This document shows positions 24,858-36,106 of a stretch of DNA of 64,000 nt, piece by piece. The DNA is from Malus domestica (lineage: Eukaryota; Streptophyta; Magnoliopsida; Rosales; Rosaceae), in the NCBI RefSeq assembly GCF_042453785.1, contig NC_091665.1, forward strand, positions 29,785,001 through 29,849,000. Direction: 5' to 3'. A model generated the notes under the pieces. It did not search any database and was not told the origin of the DNA. It worked only from the letters and a program-made list of their open reading frames with translations. Position numbers and translations under genes: made by a program. How positions within the stretch are numbered: the first letter of the stretch is position 1; every line of letters begins with the position of its first letter.

Positions 24858-26369
24858 TGTTGTCAGGTACCTATTTGCCATAATTGATGATGTATATTTA
24901 AACTAACCTAAATAATAGATTAATTTAAACCAAATTAAACTTGCAAGCGCACGAATTAATTGTAGTAATATATGCAAATACGAGGTCGATCCCACATGGA
25001 TTGCTTTAATACCAATTTAATCGATTAATCATGCTAGACTTAATTAAACAAACAAAGGATAGATTGAATTGAATAATTGAGTAATTGATTCAGACTAAAA
25101 TTAACAAGAAAAAGAAAAGATTATTAATTAAAATAAACACATGACACAAGAAAACCTAAGGTTATGAATTCACCAATAACAATCCTATTTACTTTACTTT
25201 TCCTAGAGCCAACTACTATCCAATTACCATGTCAATGTTAAAGGTTGTTCTTTCTAAGATATGAATTAATTCATGGTCAGGCATCAACTCTTGTATCTCT
25301 ACATGATAATTATATCATATTGGTTAGGCATACAATTAAACACATAAAAACCCATTAAGCGTAGAAGAATCATGCCAACCAAGTAGGACTAGCTATAGCT
25401 TGATATTGGTCATCCTCACTAGTTTGTCTACTATTCTTAATCTTAATTCCACTAAACCTAATTGATTGGTCATCCTCATAGATTTATCTAACTATCTAGA
25501 TGCAAAATTCATAAAGGTGATCAGTCATTAGAAATTCGAATCTAGAATAAAATACCCACAAAGATTAAGAATATAGCATGGCATATAATCAAATTAACAA
25601 AGTACTTCGCAAATATTCATGTCATGGCTTCATCATAAACCTTAGAAAATAACTTAGTTACACATAGAAATAAAAATAAAAGAAAGATAGAATCCGGAAT
25701 CCATGGCAAAGCACGTCCTTAAGCTCTTCTTTACAAATTGCGGAGATGGTGAATGGTAGTATGGATGTGGGTGATATCCAGGGTATGTGGGGGTCATCTA
25801 GAGATAGCTTAGGACACCTATTTTATACTAGATCTGGGAGAAACTCTCCTAAATAAAACAAACTCCTAAACAATTAATAACACAAACTAGGAAATAATCC
25901 TTCTTGGCTTGGGAAACACGTATTCTGTCTTGCACGTCAAATTTGGGGTTGATTTATCTTCTTGAAAATTCTGTAAAAATATAGGAAACATAGCTTGATC
26001 TCTTATCTTTCCAAGCATATATCACACGCCACTAGAAAAAATCAGGAAAGCCTTCTTCATTCTCCCACAGTTGCGCAATTATGACGGGAAAACAACTTCT
26101 GCAAGATTGATTTGTAAAACTAGAATGAATGGCTCCATGGAAAATTATGAAATTTGGACAGAACGATCTTCAGCCTCTTAGCTTCCTTCTCCAATTGGCC
26201 TTGCATTAAAACTCCTTTGGAAAGTCGAATTATCACAAAAAACGTTCTAAGTGTGCAGAATGGCTGAAATTAAGAAAAGGAAAGTAATAAGGCTCTTTTA
26301 TAATCAATTCCTTAACAAAATCTAGGAATAATTAATATGAAAATATGATAAATAATGCACCTATCAATT
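24858..26369. mobile_element. ~1.5-kb unclassified insertion inside the CACTA element
   Basis: Left end TTGTCAGGTACCTATTTGCC and right end (reversed) TTGATAGGTGCATTATTTAT are similar, suggesting terminal inverted repeats. TTGTCA occurs at both borders (24860-24865 and 26366-26371) and may be a target duplication. The interior has no long reading frame. Its superfamily is not clear to me. Confidence 0.45.
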
Positions 26370-26703
26370 GTCATGCATATCCCCTTAGGCGTCAACTTCC
26401 AAAAAAAACGAACGCTTCGCACGCCATTCTTTGACCCGTAGATGAGAAGTCGAGCACCAAAGTGAGGGAGGTACTACTTCGCTTCCCAGTTAGCCTTATT
26501 TGTCGTTGATTTTCATTGTGAAAAAAAAATAAATTAAATTAAAAAAACTTTGAATTAAAAATTGAAATGAAATATAAAAAAACTTACCAAAAATTTCGGG
26601 CTCTGAAAGTGACCGTACGTGAAGTTAGTTCACTTGCCCATCATTTATACTAACTTTGGGAATAGATCGATCAAAGCTTAAGTAGGAGATGCACAAGTCT
26701 CAT

Positions 26704-26999
26704 TGTCATATCCTGGCCTGGGCCCCCCCATCATATCCTGGACTCAACTTCGCCGTAGCACGATATTGTCCGTTTTGGGTCCCGACCACGCCTTCACGGT
26801 TTTGTTTCTGGGAACTCACACGAGAACTTCCCAATGGGTCACTCATCCTGGGATTGCTCTCGTACGAACTCGCTTAACTTCGGAGTTCCTACGGAACCCG
26901 AAGCCAGTGAGCTCCCAAAAAGCTTCGTGCTAGGTAGAGATGGGAATATACATATAAGGCTTACATGATCCACTCCCCTGTGCGATGTGGGATGTTACA
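26704..26999 (-). mobile_element. Cassandra TRIM solo LTR carrying 5S rRNA sequence
   Basis: Read on the minus strand it starts TGTAACATCCCACATCGC (here ATCGCACAGG) and ends CAGGATATGACA, as Cassandra LTRs do. Flanks are the perfect 5-bp duplication CTCAT at 26699-26703 and 27000-27004. About 26811-26911 matches 5S rRNA on the minus strand, including ACTCCGAAGTTAAGCGAG, GGATGGGTGAC and GGGAAGTTCTCGTGT, i.e. the internal RNA polymerase III promoter region. Only one LTR and no interior are present, so it is a solo LTR left by recombination. It interrupts the coding remnant of the host CACTA element. Confidence 0.95.
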
Positions 27000-29032
27000 C
27001 TCATAGTTTTTGTGCACCTCGTGCCTCAACTCCTTGAATCGATCGGTCCACACCTGGTTTATGTACTCGGACACACCCTACTTATCCATGTCAATCTCAA
27101 ACTTGACCTAAAATAGACGAAAAATAAAATCTAGTGTTAGTTTGAAAAATGCACTAAATAAGTAAAATTAAACAGGCACATTTATCGAGATCTCGTCCTT
27201 TATCTCGAGGCGAGCTTTTTCCATGTAAGGAGTTTCATAGGGTACTTGGTGTAGATGATGGCTCTCATGCTGTGAGTCAACAGATTGTTGAATTTGGCGT
27301 TTGCTCAGTAATGTTTTGAGTTGTAAACAACCATGATCTTGACTTGCGTTATGCGAGTGATCCCATTCAAGAAGAAGCTTCTATAGGTCCCCCACACTTT
27401 CACCTTCTTCACACCCCGGCTGGAAGTTCTCCGTCTCTCACATGGCGATGGCCACTGAATCGAAGTCAACCTGTGCGATATCAACAGTGGGGGTTAGGCT
27501 GGCACAACAACACGTCATTTCCGACTGTAAATAAGTCGAGAAAAATTGGTGCTCCTAGACCAACGAAGCTGATGCAATGTGCCCAGCCGCTGACTTGGCG
27601 GTGGCCACCTAGTACCTCCAATGAAATATTCGCCATATCTGCCGCCAAGTCATTCCAACTCGAACCGAATGAAGAGCGACAACCACAAGTGATCAACCGC
27701 GATGACATACGAGGAAAAAAATTTAATTTGCATTAATTTTAATAAATTAGAGTACTTTCTAAAATATTTATTAAATGACATTTTACCAAAAAAAAATTGC
27801 AAAGAAATTTTCTAATATTCCGACAAATTATACAAATTCTAATTTCCACCCGGAACCAACCCACTCCCCACCCTGGTCCCCTTCGAGCCTGAACCACCAC
27901 GCCCCCCCCACCACACCGCCTTTCTTGCACATTCAATTCACAAATTCAAGTATATTCATAATATTTCTAATATAAAAAAAATTCGAAAACACATTTGCTC
28001 GACGAATTTTACAACATTTCATCTAGCAAGCACTTTAATATGGGGGAAATTTTGAGTTTTGGAAAAGTGGAGAAAATTTGAAAGTTTGTCCAACGAATTT
28101 AGTATTGTTGCCTGACAAAATTTACCAAACACCAAACATTCAAAATTTCCCTATTTATTTATTTATTTATTTATATATTTTCAAGCGGTTACAAGGTCAT
28201 CGAATTTGATGAACAAATCAATTCATGATGATATGATTGTAACCCAGTCCATCCTTTCGTCCCATTACTTAATCTCTAAAAGTTTGCTTTTGGTGATTTT
28301 TGACGTATGCAATTTTGTATTATTTGCAAACATATTTAACGGTTGGATCGTGGAAATTGATTTTGTAGACTGCGTATCCCTTCAAAACAATAGATTTAAC
28401 GAAAACTTAAAGTTTATTTTATACTTTTGTAAGTAGAACGTAAGATTTTGTGATAACCAATAGTGTAAATATTTTAAATTGATGAATGGGTCTGTTCACT
28501 GTATTTTTCTACTGTCAGGGAGTAGCTGTTAAAAATTATCAAAATCGGAGCTGAAAAAATTGTTTAATCGTGATGCTAAGTTTCTAATACTCGAAGGATT
28601 TCGTCTCATTACCTAATCCCCAAAGCTTGCATTTGGATGATTTTTGGCATATGCTCTCTCGGAGTATATACCAACTACATTGATGGTTGGAGTGTTGAAA
28701 TTAATTTCCCAGATTACAAAAATCATCAAAAGCATTGAATATGCGAAAAATGTCCCTCCCCTTTGCTAGGTGAAACATTTCCTTTTGCCCGACAAACTAT
28801 AAACTTTAAACCCTAAATCATAAAATATAACTTTGCCCGATGAACTTCTTTCTGTCGAGCAAAAGGTAGCATAATACTTGCAAATTTTTTTCCTTGCCAC
28901 GAAAACTTTGCCCGTCAAAACGTTTCGCCGCCTAAAGTCTCTGAAAAAAATCACAACATTGACTACTTTTGCCTGACAAAACTTGATTCGTCCAACAAAT
29001 TCTCGTTGGGCAAATGTTAATTTTTGGTTGTG

Positions 29033-29794
29033 ATTCTTAATTGGGTGCAAATTAACTAGTTATACTAAAAATGAACCGTATGGTAGTTTAGTTGCTAAAA
29101 GAAAATGTTAACAAAAATGAATAGTATAATTGTTTATGAATAGTGCTCGAAGAAATTGTGGCATGTGAGAAGAGATTAGGTCTGAAATATGAAAATTAAG
29201 TCCTACCATGTGTTTGTTTGTTTCCCTGTATATCTCTATCGACAGACACATGATTGATTAAAACCTTGTTTCAATTGTCAGAAATGAGAAAAAAAAGAAG
29301 ATCCAATTTGGCTCTAAAACTTCAATTTTTGGAGAGAACGTTTATGGGCATGGACACGGTCGATCGTGTCGCTTTAAGTTTATAATACAGTAACATATGA
29401 GATAAAAAAAATTATATATAACATTGTACTATTAATACGAAATGTCATAATGACACGCCTATTTGCTATGTAAATTCTTTACCAATTTGTGACTATTCTC
29501 ATTTTTCACACTATTTAATATCATCTTTCACATGTTAATTTTATTACTTTCTCCTCTTTTAGGAATAAAAAAACTAAAATTACTTTGTAATAAGATGACA
29601 TAGAAGAAATTTCACACTTAAAAATCACTTAAAGTATGCTAAATGAATACGTTATTCATCTTTTTTTCCTCAAACTAAATATTAAAGCGCTTTTGTACAA
29701 AATTTATAATTACCGAAGTGTTTTTTTTTCTTCAAATTTACTATGTTCTTTTAATACAAAGTAAAATTTGAGATTTAAGGTCTTCCATAATGTG
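29033..29794. other. Intergenic, AT-rich
   Basis: No reading frame or repeat recognised. Confidence 0.5.
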
Positions 29795-29803
29795 GCGAAG
29801 ATA

Positions 29804-30151
29804 ATGTTTAAAATATCAATATAGGTGGAAATATCTATATTCAATTTTATAGAATATTGAAATTGATATTTGCATTCGACAAAAATTATGGAATTTTACA
29901 ATGCGGTGTGTTTATCAACTTATTCAGATTTAGTCAAAATTAGAGAATTTTCTCAAAAAGTTTGAAATCTACAATGGATTCTGCCAAATTTTCTGCAGTG
30001 AATCAGTAAATCATCGATATTAATTGATTTTCCTATATCGCACCGATATAGGGTAAAGTTTGCAATTCATCCCTTCTTTCCATATCGATCCTTGATTTTT
30101 CGGATATTTCAACGAAAATATCGACAGTTTCATAGATATTTTAAACATTGG
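29804..30151. mobile_element. MITE, family C, with 9-bp target duplication
   Basis: Ends are inverted: ATGTTTAAAATATC at the left, GATATTTTAAACAT at the right. Flanks are GCGAAGATA (29795-29803) and GTGAAGATA (30152-30160), a 9-bp duplication with one difference, as Mutator-like elements make. The interior is AT-rich with ATATCGATA-like motifs shared with the element at 48279-48789. Confidence 0.75.
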
Positions 30152-30238
30152 GTGAAGATAACAACTTTTATGATGCAATAGCAATGTTGTCCTTGCTGGC
30201 TGACATGATGATGTGGCATTTTAATGCAATTTCTTGCT

Positions 30239-30993
30239 CAGGCTGACCCTGAGAATTTGGGGCCTAGGCGAGCCTTTAAAGTGGGACCCTAGAGTTGTCT
30301 GACCCCCGACCCTTGTAAATTGATATGTATAAAAAGAATTTGCTAAATACATGAAAAAGTTTATTTCTACATCAAATATCATTACAGAATAATATCAAAA
30401 GAAGAAAGATATACAAACATTACTTAAATATTACACTTCTTGCATTTTTTAGATGCAAATATACCAAGTAAGTTTACATAATCTAATATTTCAACAAATT
30501 CTTTTTCAGTTGAAAAAATAGCTAACCCATTCAATATTTCTTATGACATAGTTGATCGAAGATAAGATTTGATCAACTTTAATTTTAAAAAACTTCTTTC
30601 TATACAGACAACTGTAATAACAAAATTCAATAAGAAACTCATGCATTCGAGAAAAACCATCCATTTATCTCAAATAGTTCAACACTTTTATTGCCCAATT
30701 TATTTTCTACGGTAAAGTTTCTCTCAAGATTCTTAGTTCTAGAAATAAGTCATACAAATGTAGTGTTGGGCTTAACAACCACCTAATTGATTATATAAAA
30801 CAATTAAATCTTACAAATGCTAGGATCAACCGCTCAGCCCAATGATCTATTGTATTCAGACAAAGACTCAAAGTTTGTAAACTTCTTATTTGAACAAACA
30901 CAAAGTTTGTAATACTAATTTATATATATATAAATTGAGGGCCGGAGGGCCTTAAGCATCCGCCTACTCTGACTACCTCCAAGGTCGGCCCTA
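30239..30993 (-). mobile_element. hAT transposon remnant
   Basis: Ends CAGGCTGACCCTGAGA and, reversed, TAGGGCCGACCTTGGAGG are the GGCC-rich termini of a common plant hAT group. The flanks TTCTTGCT and ATCTTACC could be a worn 8-bp duplication. The interior holds a hAT C-terminal remnant on the minus strand. Confidence 0.7.
30425..30660 (-). pseudogene. hAT transposase C-terminal (dimerisation) fragment
   Basis: The minus strand reads an ERSFLKLKLIKSYLRSTMS block, one in-frame stop, then LNGLAIFSTEKEFVEILDY and ASKKCKK. This matches the hAT dimerisation end of TTF/zf-MYM type plant transposases (ERSFSKLKLIK, LNGLA). The rest of the protein is missing. Confidence 0.8.
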
Positions 30994-31690
30994 ATCTTAC
31001 CTACGTGTCACATGGCATATCAACGTTACATTGTATTGAGCACATGTTGACCACATTTCTAAGAGGTGACACGTAGTCAATATGGTTCAAATACCATCTA
31101 TTCATTAGACTTTGAAAGGTTAGAGAAACAATCGAGTCAAATCGCTTGATCAATTAGCCGGTCTGATCAATCAATATCAACAAAATACATGCACACGGTA
31201 TTGATTAGAATTGTCCTTCATATAAATGATGATATCGATACTGGGATTGTCAATATCATGTCTATCAGTGGAAACTTACTTTCCATGTAAAGTTCCACTC
31301 GCAAGCATATAAATGCGATATTGAAACTTTAAATGTAATCGGAATACCAATAGTATAGATACAACGATAACATGCCAATATGAATACTTTATCGAGCTAG
31401 GTTTTACCTATTTGGGAAGTCCGTTGAAACTTGTTTGCAAAGGCAAATAACCAAACTCCAAAAGGCAATTTTCTATGGTACTACAGGAAAACGCAATAAT
31501 CTTAAGGAAGCATTCAATACAAAATTTATCGGAAAAGTTTTTACACATTTCGAACTGTGTTTGTCGAGAAGAAGAAATGAGTTGCAAGGAGAGAATGAGT
31601 AAATAGGAAGAGAACATTGGTTTAAAAGAAATAAAGATATATTTTAAGGAAGCACTAGATACAATAATGTCAAAAGAATTACAGCAATAC
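30994..31690. other. Intergenic upstream of the Alba gene 3' end
   Basis: AT-rich; no gene recognised. The minus-strand frame at 31408-31617 resembles nothing I know. Confidence 0.45.
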
Positions 31691-31946
31691 TAAAACCGAC
31701 CCCTTTTTTTCACTTGGCTGCTAAATGCTAAACGCTAAATGCAAAACCCAATACAAGGCTGCCCATATCCACAAAAATATAACGCAACGCAGGAGGAAAA
31801 CATCAACATAGACACTGTTTAAACAACGCCAAATATCGAAGGGCCACATTTCACGCCATTGAAACAGTATTCTGATAAAAACGCACCCTCACGGGCAAAA
31901 GGGCACATGCATTGTAGCTGAAGCAAAAAATATCACCTACTTTAAA

Positions 31947-34900
31947 TTATGCTTGGTTTCCAGTTCCACCACCCCTTGTGCGCCCACCTGTCCGTCCTTT
32001 TCCCTGGTTGTACCCTCTGCCCCCTCCACCTCTGCCACCTCGTTCATATCCACCAGCACCTCTCTCGTATCCACCACCAGCACCTCTCTCGTATCCACCA
32101 GCAACGCCTCTCTCATACCTGCGAGCACCACCTCTCTCATACCCACCAGCACCGCGTCTCTCATACCCGCCAGCACCACCTCTCTCATAACCTCCACCAG
32201 CACCGTCTTTCTCATAACCCCCACCAGCACCACCTCTTTCACCACCCCTTTCGTAACCCCCACCAGCACCACCTCTTTCATAACCCCCACCAGCACCACC
32301 TCTTTCGTAACCACCACCAGCACCACCTCTTTCGTAACCTCCACCAGCACCACCTCTTTCGTAACCCCCACCAGAACCCCTTTCATAGCCACCAGCACCC
32401 CTTTCATAACCACCACCATTCCTTTCATAACCAGCACCTGCAAAAAAATAAAATGCTTTTCATAATTAGTCCGTTGCATATGAACCAATGACCACATGCA
32501 AATCTATGAAAGAACAAATTCATATCTGAAGTACACATCTTAAGCTGTGAAGTACATCCACCAGACTGAGAGGTATAGGGATACTATTGAGTATATGCAC
32601 ACAACGCAAACGCAAAGACACAATGATCCGACACTCCTCAAAATAGTATAATATGCCAACCCTTCAAATATGGCCGACTCTTTAGTAAACAATTCCTCCT
32701 AATCCCCCAACCCAAAGTGCTGCTCAGGATACTTTCCTTGTATAGGTACTTACTAAAAAGAATACATTATACTCGTCCACAAGTTTGATTATCACATAGA
32801 CCTTGTATAGGATGTTAAATAAACTTACCACGGTTACCCCAACCTCTACCACGTCCACCACCTTGTCCCCGATTTGAATATCCATCATTATCTACCATAA
32901 AAGAAGTCCACGTCAAGGGCAGATTTATATTATATAAAACATATATAGTATAGGCACTTCAAAAAATCATAATATGAGTACTTAAATCCCCAATGACTAG
33001 TATGTCATTTCATTATTGTACCTTGATAGTTTCTATAGCCACCTTGATAGTTCCCATATCCACCTTGAGGGTTTCCACCTTGATAGTTCCCATATCCACC
33101 TTGAGGGTTTCCATATCCACCTTGATAATTGTCATACCCTCCTCCCCTGCCCCAATTCCGGCCTCTTCCTCTACCACGTCCCCGTCCCCGTCCCCGTCCC
33201 CGGCCATACGAATCTAAGAACCAAATCAAGGAAACATGTTAAAACTTAAACATTAAACCATGCTTAAAATAAAAGCTACTTGATAAGTTGTCATTTACCA
33301 TCACCTTCATTAACAGCATTGTAAGGAACACGTGCTTGCTTTGGTTGCTGCTGCTGTTGGTAATTCGGCTGTGGCTTTGATTGATCCGCAGCATATGGGG
33401 CTTGATACCTATGGAAAGGGATCATGTAGAAAAAATTCATGTTAAAAGCACCAGAAAAGGAAAAGGAAACACTTTCCATAAGCTCAATACTTTTATGCGC
33501 GTACCACAGAAGAATATCAAACTTGATCTAAAAAATAAACCTTGGTGAAGACCCCAATATATTTCAGAACATACCCGGGAGAGTTTGTGTTTAGCTCCTT
33601 TGTTGATAATGTGATTGAAATCATTGAGACATGACGAGTCGTTTCCACACTGCAACATTTGTTTATAACTTAGTACATGCCCATTATTGATTAAGCAGAA
33701 AAGAAAAGAAAAAAAAAAAAACCCACCAAACAGAGCATACACAAAATATCTGTTTAAGTCATAAGTCATTTCCTTACTGAATGAAGTGATCACCATAAAT
33801 ATATTCATGCGTACAAAATTTACAACACTTACGGGAGAAGACCTTCTTCCATCGGTTCAAACACATCAGTTATGCTTACAGAGCTGATGGCGGTATCCTG
33901 ATGCAACCAGGAAATTCTCTTCTGTTTTAAAAAACAAATGGTTGGTTAATGTGCGTGCTATTTTTTTTATTTTTAAGAAAAAGAGGAAGAAAGAGGACGC
34001 GCGCGCGGGGGAGGGGGGGGGGGGGGGTGGTGGCGGCGTGCGTTGTGTATAAAGAGAGCAAGCAAGATAACCTTTATAATTTCAGCAATTGCAACTGTCT
34101 TGTTAATTGCCTGTCCCATTGCCTTCAAGACAATTTCTTTTCCACGCTTATCCTAGAAAAAATTTCAAAAAAAATCAGATGCGCGGATAGATGAATCACC
34201 CTTATCACGAATACAGACCACTAAGACAAAGTACCATATAAGGCACTGTCCTATAACATTAATCTTAGATTACCAGCTGACAGAAAAGAAAAAAAGATGG
34301 TGAGAGAAAATAAAGTTAACCTTGGGAGTTGGGATTCTAGAACATAAAAAGGCAAAAGAACAACAGATATAAGAAGGAGACATAGTAAATAGAAGCTCAA
34401 GCAGAACCGATACAAACTGATCTTACAGCTGTAAATAGATATGAATTCTTGTCCATCCTCAGATTTACCATCATTAATAATATTATCTGAGTAGTTTACG
34501 GAACACACTTTTTATTGTATCTGACCCCTTACTGTGACTAAAAACAGTAGACCGCCTTGTTGATAGATTTTGCCAGGTAGACTAAAGGAAACCCTTCCCA
34601 GGTGGAGAATCCATCACAAAAAGGAATAATATTCACACCAAAAAGGGCTTTGTGCACTTGTTGGAGAGAAAGGATTGGTATTAAGAAGAGACCATGATTG
34701 AAGAGTTCACTCTTGTCTTTGCAACCACTTTTGGAACATTGACCATCCCTTTTCAAAGCTCCAGCAGTCACTGAACTCTCGGCCTAAATTGGTCTATAAT
34801 CAAATGACATAGCATATGATGCAAACAAGTACAGAACTAAATTTGCAAAGCTGCATACAACACGAAATGTTCGGTAAACTGAATTCTTAACGCAAACGTG

Positions 34901-35575
34901 CAAACTAAGACTAACCACCTCCTCACTGAGGTCAACAGTCATATTCTGATGTAAATAATTGATAAATGGCATTCCCAATTCACTAACACCGCCAATGGCC
35001 AATTTTACAGTCCAGACCTACCAGCTAGCATCTCCGTCACCAACACGAATTAACAATCACGAAGGACTTTCTGTATATGTACAACAAAAACCATCCGAGA
35101 CCATCAATATAAACAATAACAACATCTACATACATGTGATTCAAGTTTCAAACATAACCAAATACCAGAAAAATCCATAAAGCATAACACAAATGCATAT
35201 TATCACCAGCATACAACCAACACCAGTAAAAAAAAAAACCCAAATATAACAAAATGGGTCAGAAATCCATCAGTATTTGAAGCAAAAACAATCCAATAAA
35301 CCGAACGGACAAAACCCAATACAAAAACAAAGACATGCAAAAACACCCATAAACCAAAAATACAAAAAAAACACCAAATTATGAATCAATGGAAGAAAAA
35401 ACGATAAAAAAAACGAGAACATAAGCGATGATCGAAGATTGAGAAGACGAACCTGAAGCAGAGTGGTGGCATAGCTGATGTAGTTTCTGATAGAGCCTTG
35501 GGTGGTGATTCGGATCTCGTTCTCGTTGATGGGCACTTCGCGCCTCGGCTTCTCGACCTTCTGAAACTTTTCCAT
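31947..35575 (-). CDS. Alba-domain nucleic-acid-binding protein with RGG/YERGG tail
   Basis: Alba proteins bind RNA and R-loops; plant long forms (ALBA4-6 type) carry an RGG tail and act in mRNA handling and stress granules. Exons (minus) 35453-35575, 34072-34152, 33833-33921, 33575-33649, 33299-33408, 33022-33213, 32829-32891 and 31947-32437 join to 407 aa. The Alba domain covers about residues 15-115: NEIRITTQGSIRNYISYATT, GKEIVLKAMGQAINKTVAIA, EEGLLPVETTRHVSMISITL. Then come a Gln/Pro linker, an RGRGRGRGRGRGRGR run, YDNYQGG repeats, and from exon 8 sixteen YER/YEK units in a Gly/Ala background. The tail has no acidic or hydrophobic interruption beyond the YER glutamates. Telo-box-like AAACCCTAAAACCCTA lies upstream at about 35611-35626. 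The first exon is separated by a 1.3-kb intron. Confidence 0.95.
33998..34030. repeat. (CG)n and poly-G tract in Alba intron 2
   Basis: GCGCGCGCG is followed by a run of about 14 G in an otherwise AT-rich gene. It is prone to slippage and assembly error. Confidence 0.9.
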
Positions 35576-35785
35576 GGCGTTTCGGATTTTTCGGATTTGG
35601 AAGAATCAGAAAACCCTAAAACCCTAGAGGAGGAGCGAGACAGTCAGAAAAGAGAGAGAAGGGAGAGTGAGAGTGAAAATGAGAAGCAGTCAAAAAAAGG
35701 GCGAAATTTTGGTGAAAACCATTTTCGGCCAATCAAAAGCCCAGGCCCAATTGGATTTCGCTCCATATTTCACAACTTTTTTTTT

Positions 35786-35878
35786 TCTTACACACCCTTT
35801 TAATTTTCGACCAACGGATCGGATAAATTAAAAAAAATCGAAGGGCATAAATTAATAAAGGGTGTGTGAGAAGTAAAA
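35786..35878. mobile_element. Short hairpin MITE upstream of the Alba gene
   Basis: CTTACACACCCTTTTAATTT at the left faces AAAGGGTGTGTGAGAAG at the right, about 90 bp apart. A related ACACTT...AAGTGTGTGA pair appears near 12210-12290. Confidence 0.5.
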
Positions 35879-35925
35879 AATAGTGTGTGGATAACACTCC
35901 TTCACAAATTGACGCCCAAGGTTTG

Positions 35926-36106
35926 GAGAAAATTTTTATTGTGATCATAACACGGGAGTACACCATGTGTTTTTATATAAGTAGTGGGATATTTTATTTT
36001 TCAAGTTATTAATTTTTTGACACACATATCCCAAGATTTGTATAGTAACACGTAGTGTACCACCCCATGTTCCGATCACACTGAAAAATCTCTCCATTGT
36101 TTGGTC
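35926..36106. mobile_element. MITE, family B
   Basis: Ends GAGAAAATTTTTATTGTGAT and, reversed, GAGAGATTTTTCAGTGTGAT are inverted repeats extending about 45 bp, up to the CACGTAGTGTACCAC/GAGTACACCATGTG segments. Related copy at 22630-22800. Confidence 0.7.

Larger units (their letters stand above)
24650..27113 (-). pseudogene. CACTA-associated Ptta/En/Spm-like protein, broken
   Basis: Minus-strand pieces in order: YINQVWTDRFKELRHEVHKN (27005-27113, with a stop shortly before); NKANWEAK*YLPHF and a GSKNG segment (26405-26510), recalling the NKANRAKxKYPH block of the family; and NNDEYLTNLSQQQPDTPM (24650-24755). The first piece is cut immediately downstream by the Cassandra LTR, and the unclassified insertion lies between the second and third. 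Stops and gaps make it non-functional. The GC-rich stretch 27344-27720 has open frames on both strands that I could not assign. Confidence 0.6.
24179..29032 (-). mobile_element. Degenerate CACTA (En/Spm) transposon carrying nested insertions
   Basis: The left end begins CACTACAAAAAAAACCC; the right end read in reverse is CACAACCAAAAATTAAC, a worn CACTA terminus. Both subterminal regions carry many copies of TTTGCCCGACRAA and its complement (24250-24420 and 27980-29010), the expected transposase-binding arrays. Minus-strand coding remnants resemble the plant Ptta/En/Spm protein. The 3-bp duplication is not recognisable. Net of its two insertions the element is about 3.0 kb. Confidence 0.8.

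Noticed and set aside
26811-26911. Possible 5S rRNA gene
   Set aside because: The 5S-like sequence lies within intact Cassandra LTR ends with a target duplication and is diverged from 5S rRNA.
27344-27736. 130-aa plus-strand frame inside the CACTA element
   Set aside because: No recognisable domain and open frames on both strands; kept only as an unassigned GC-rich stretch.
31937-32497. 186-aa minus-strand frame with VKEVVLVGVTKEV-type repeats
   Set aside because: It is the Alba repeat exon read in the wrong frame; the spliced frame gives the YERGG tail and joins all eight exons.
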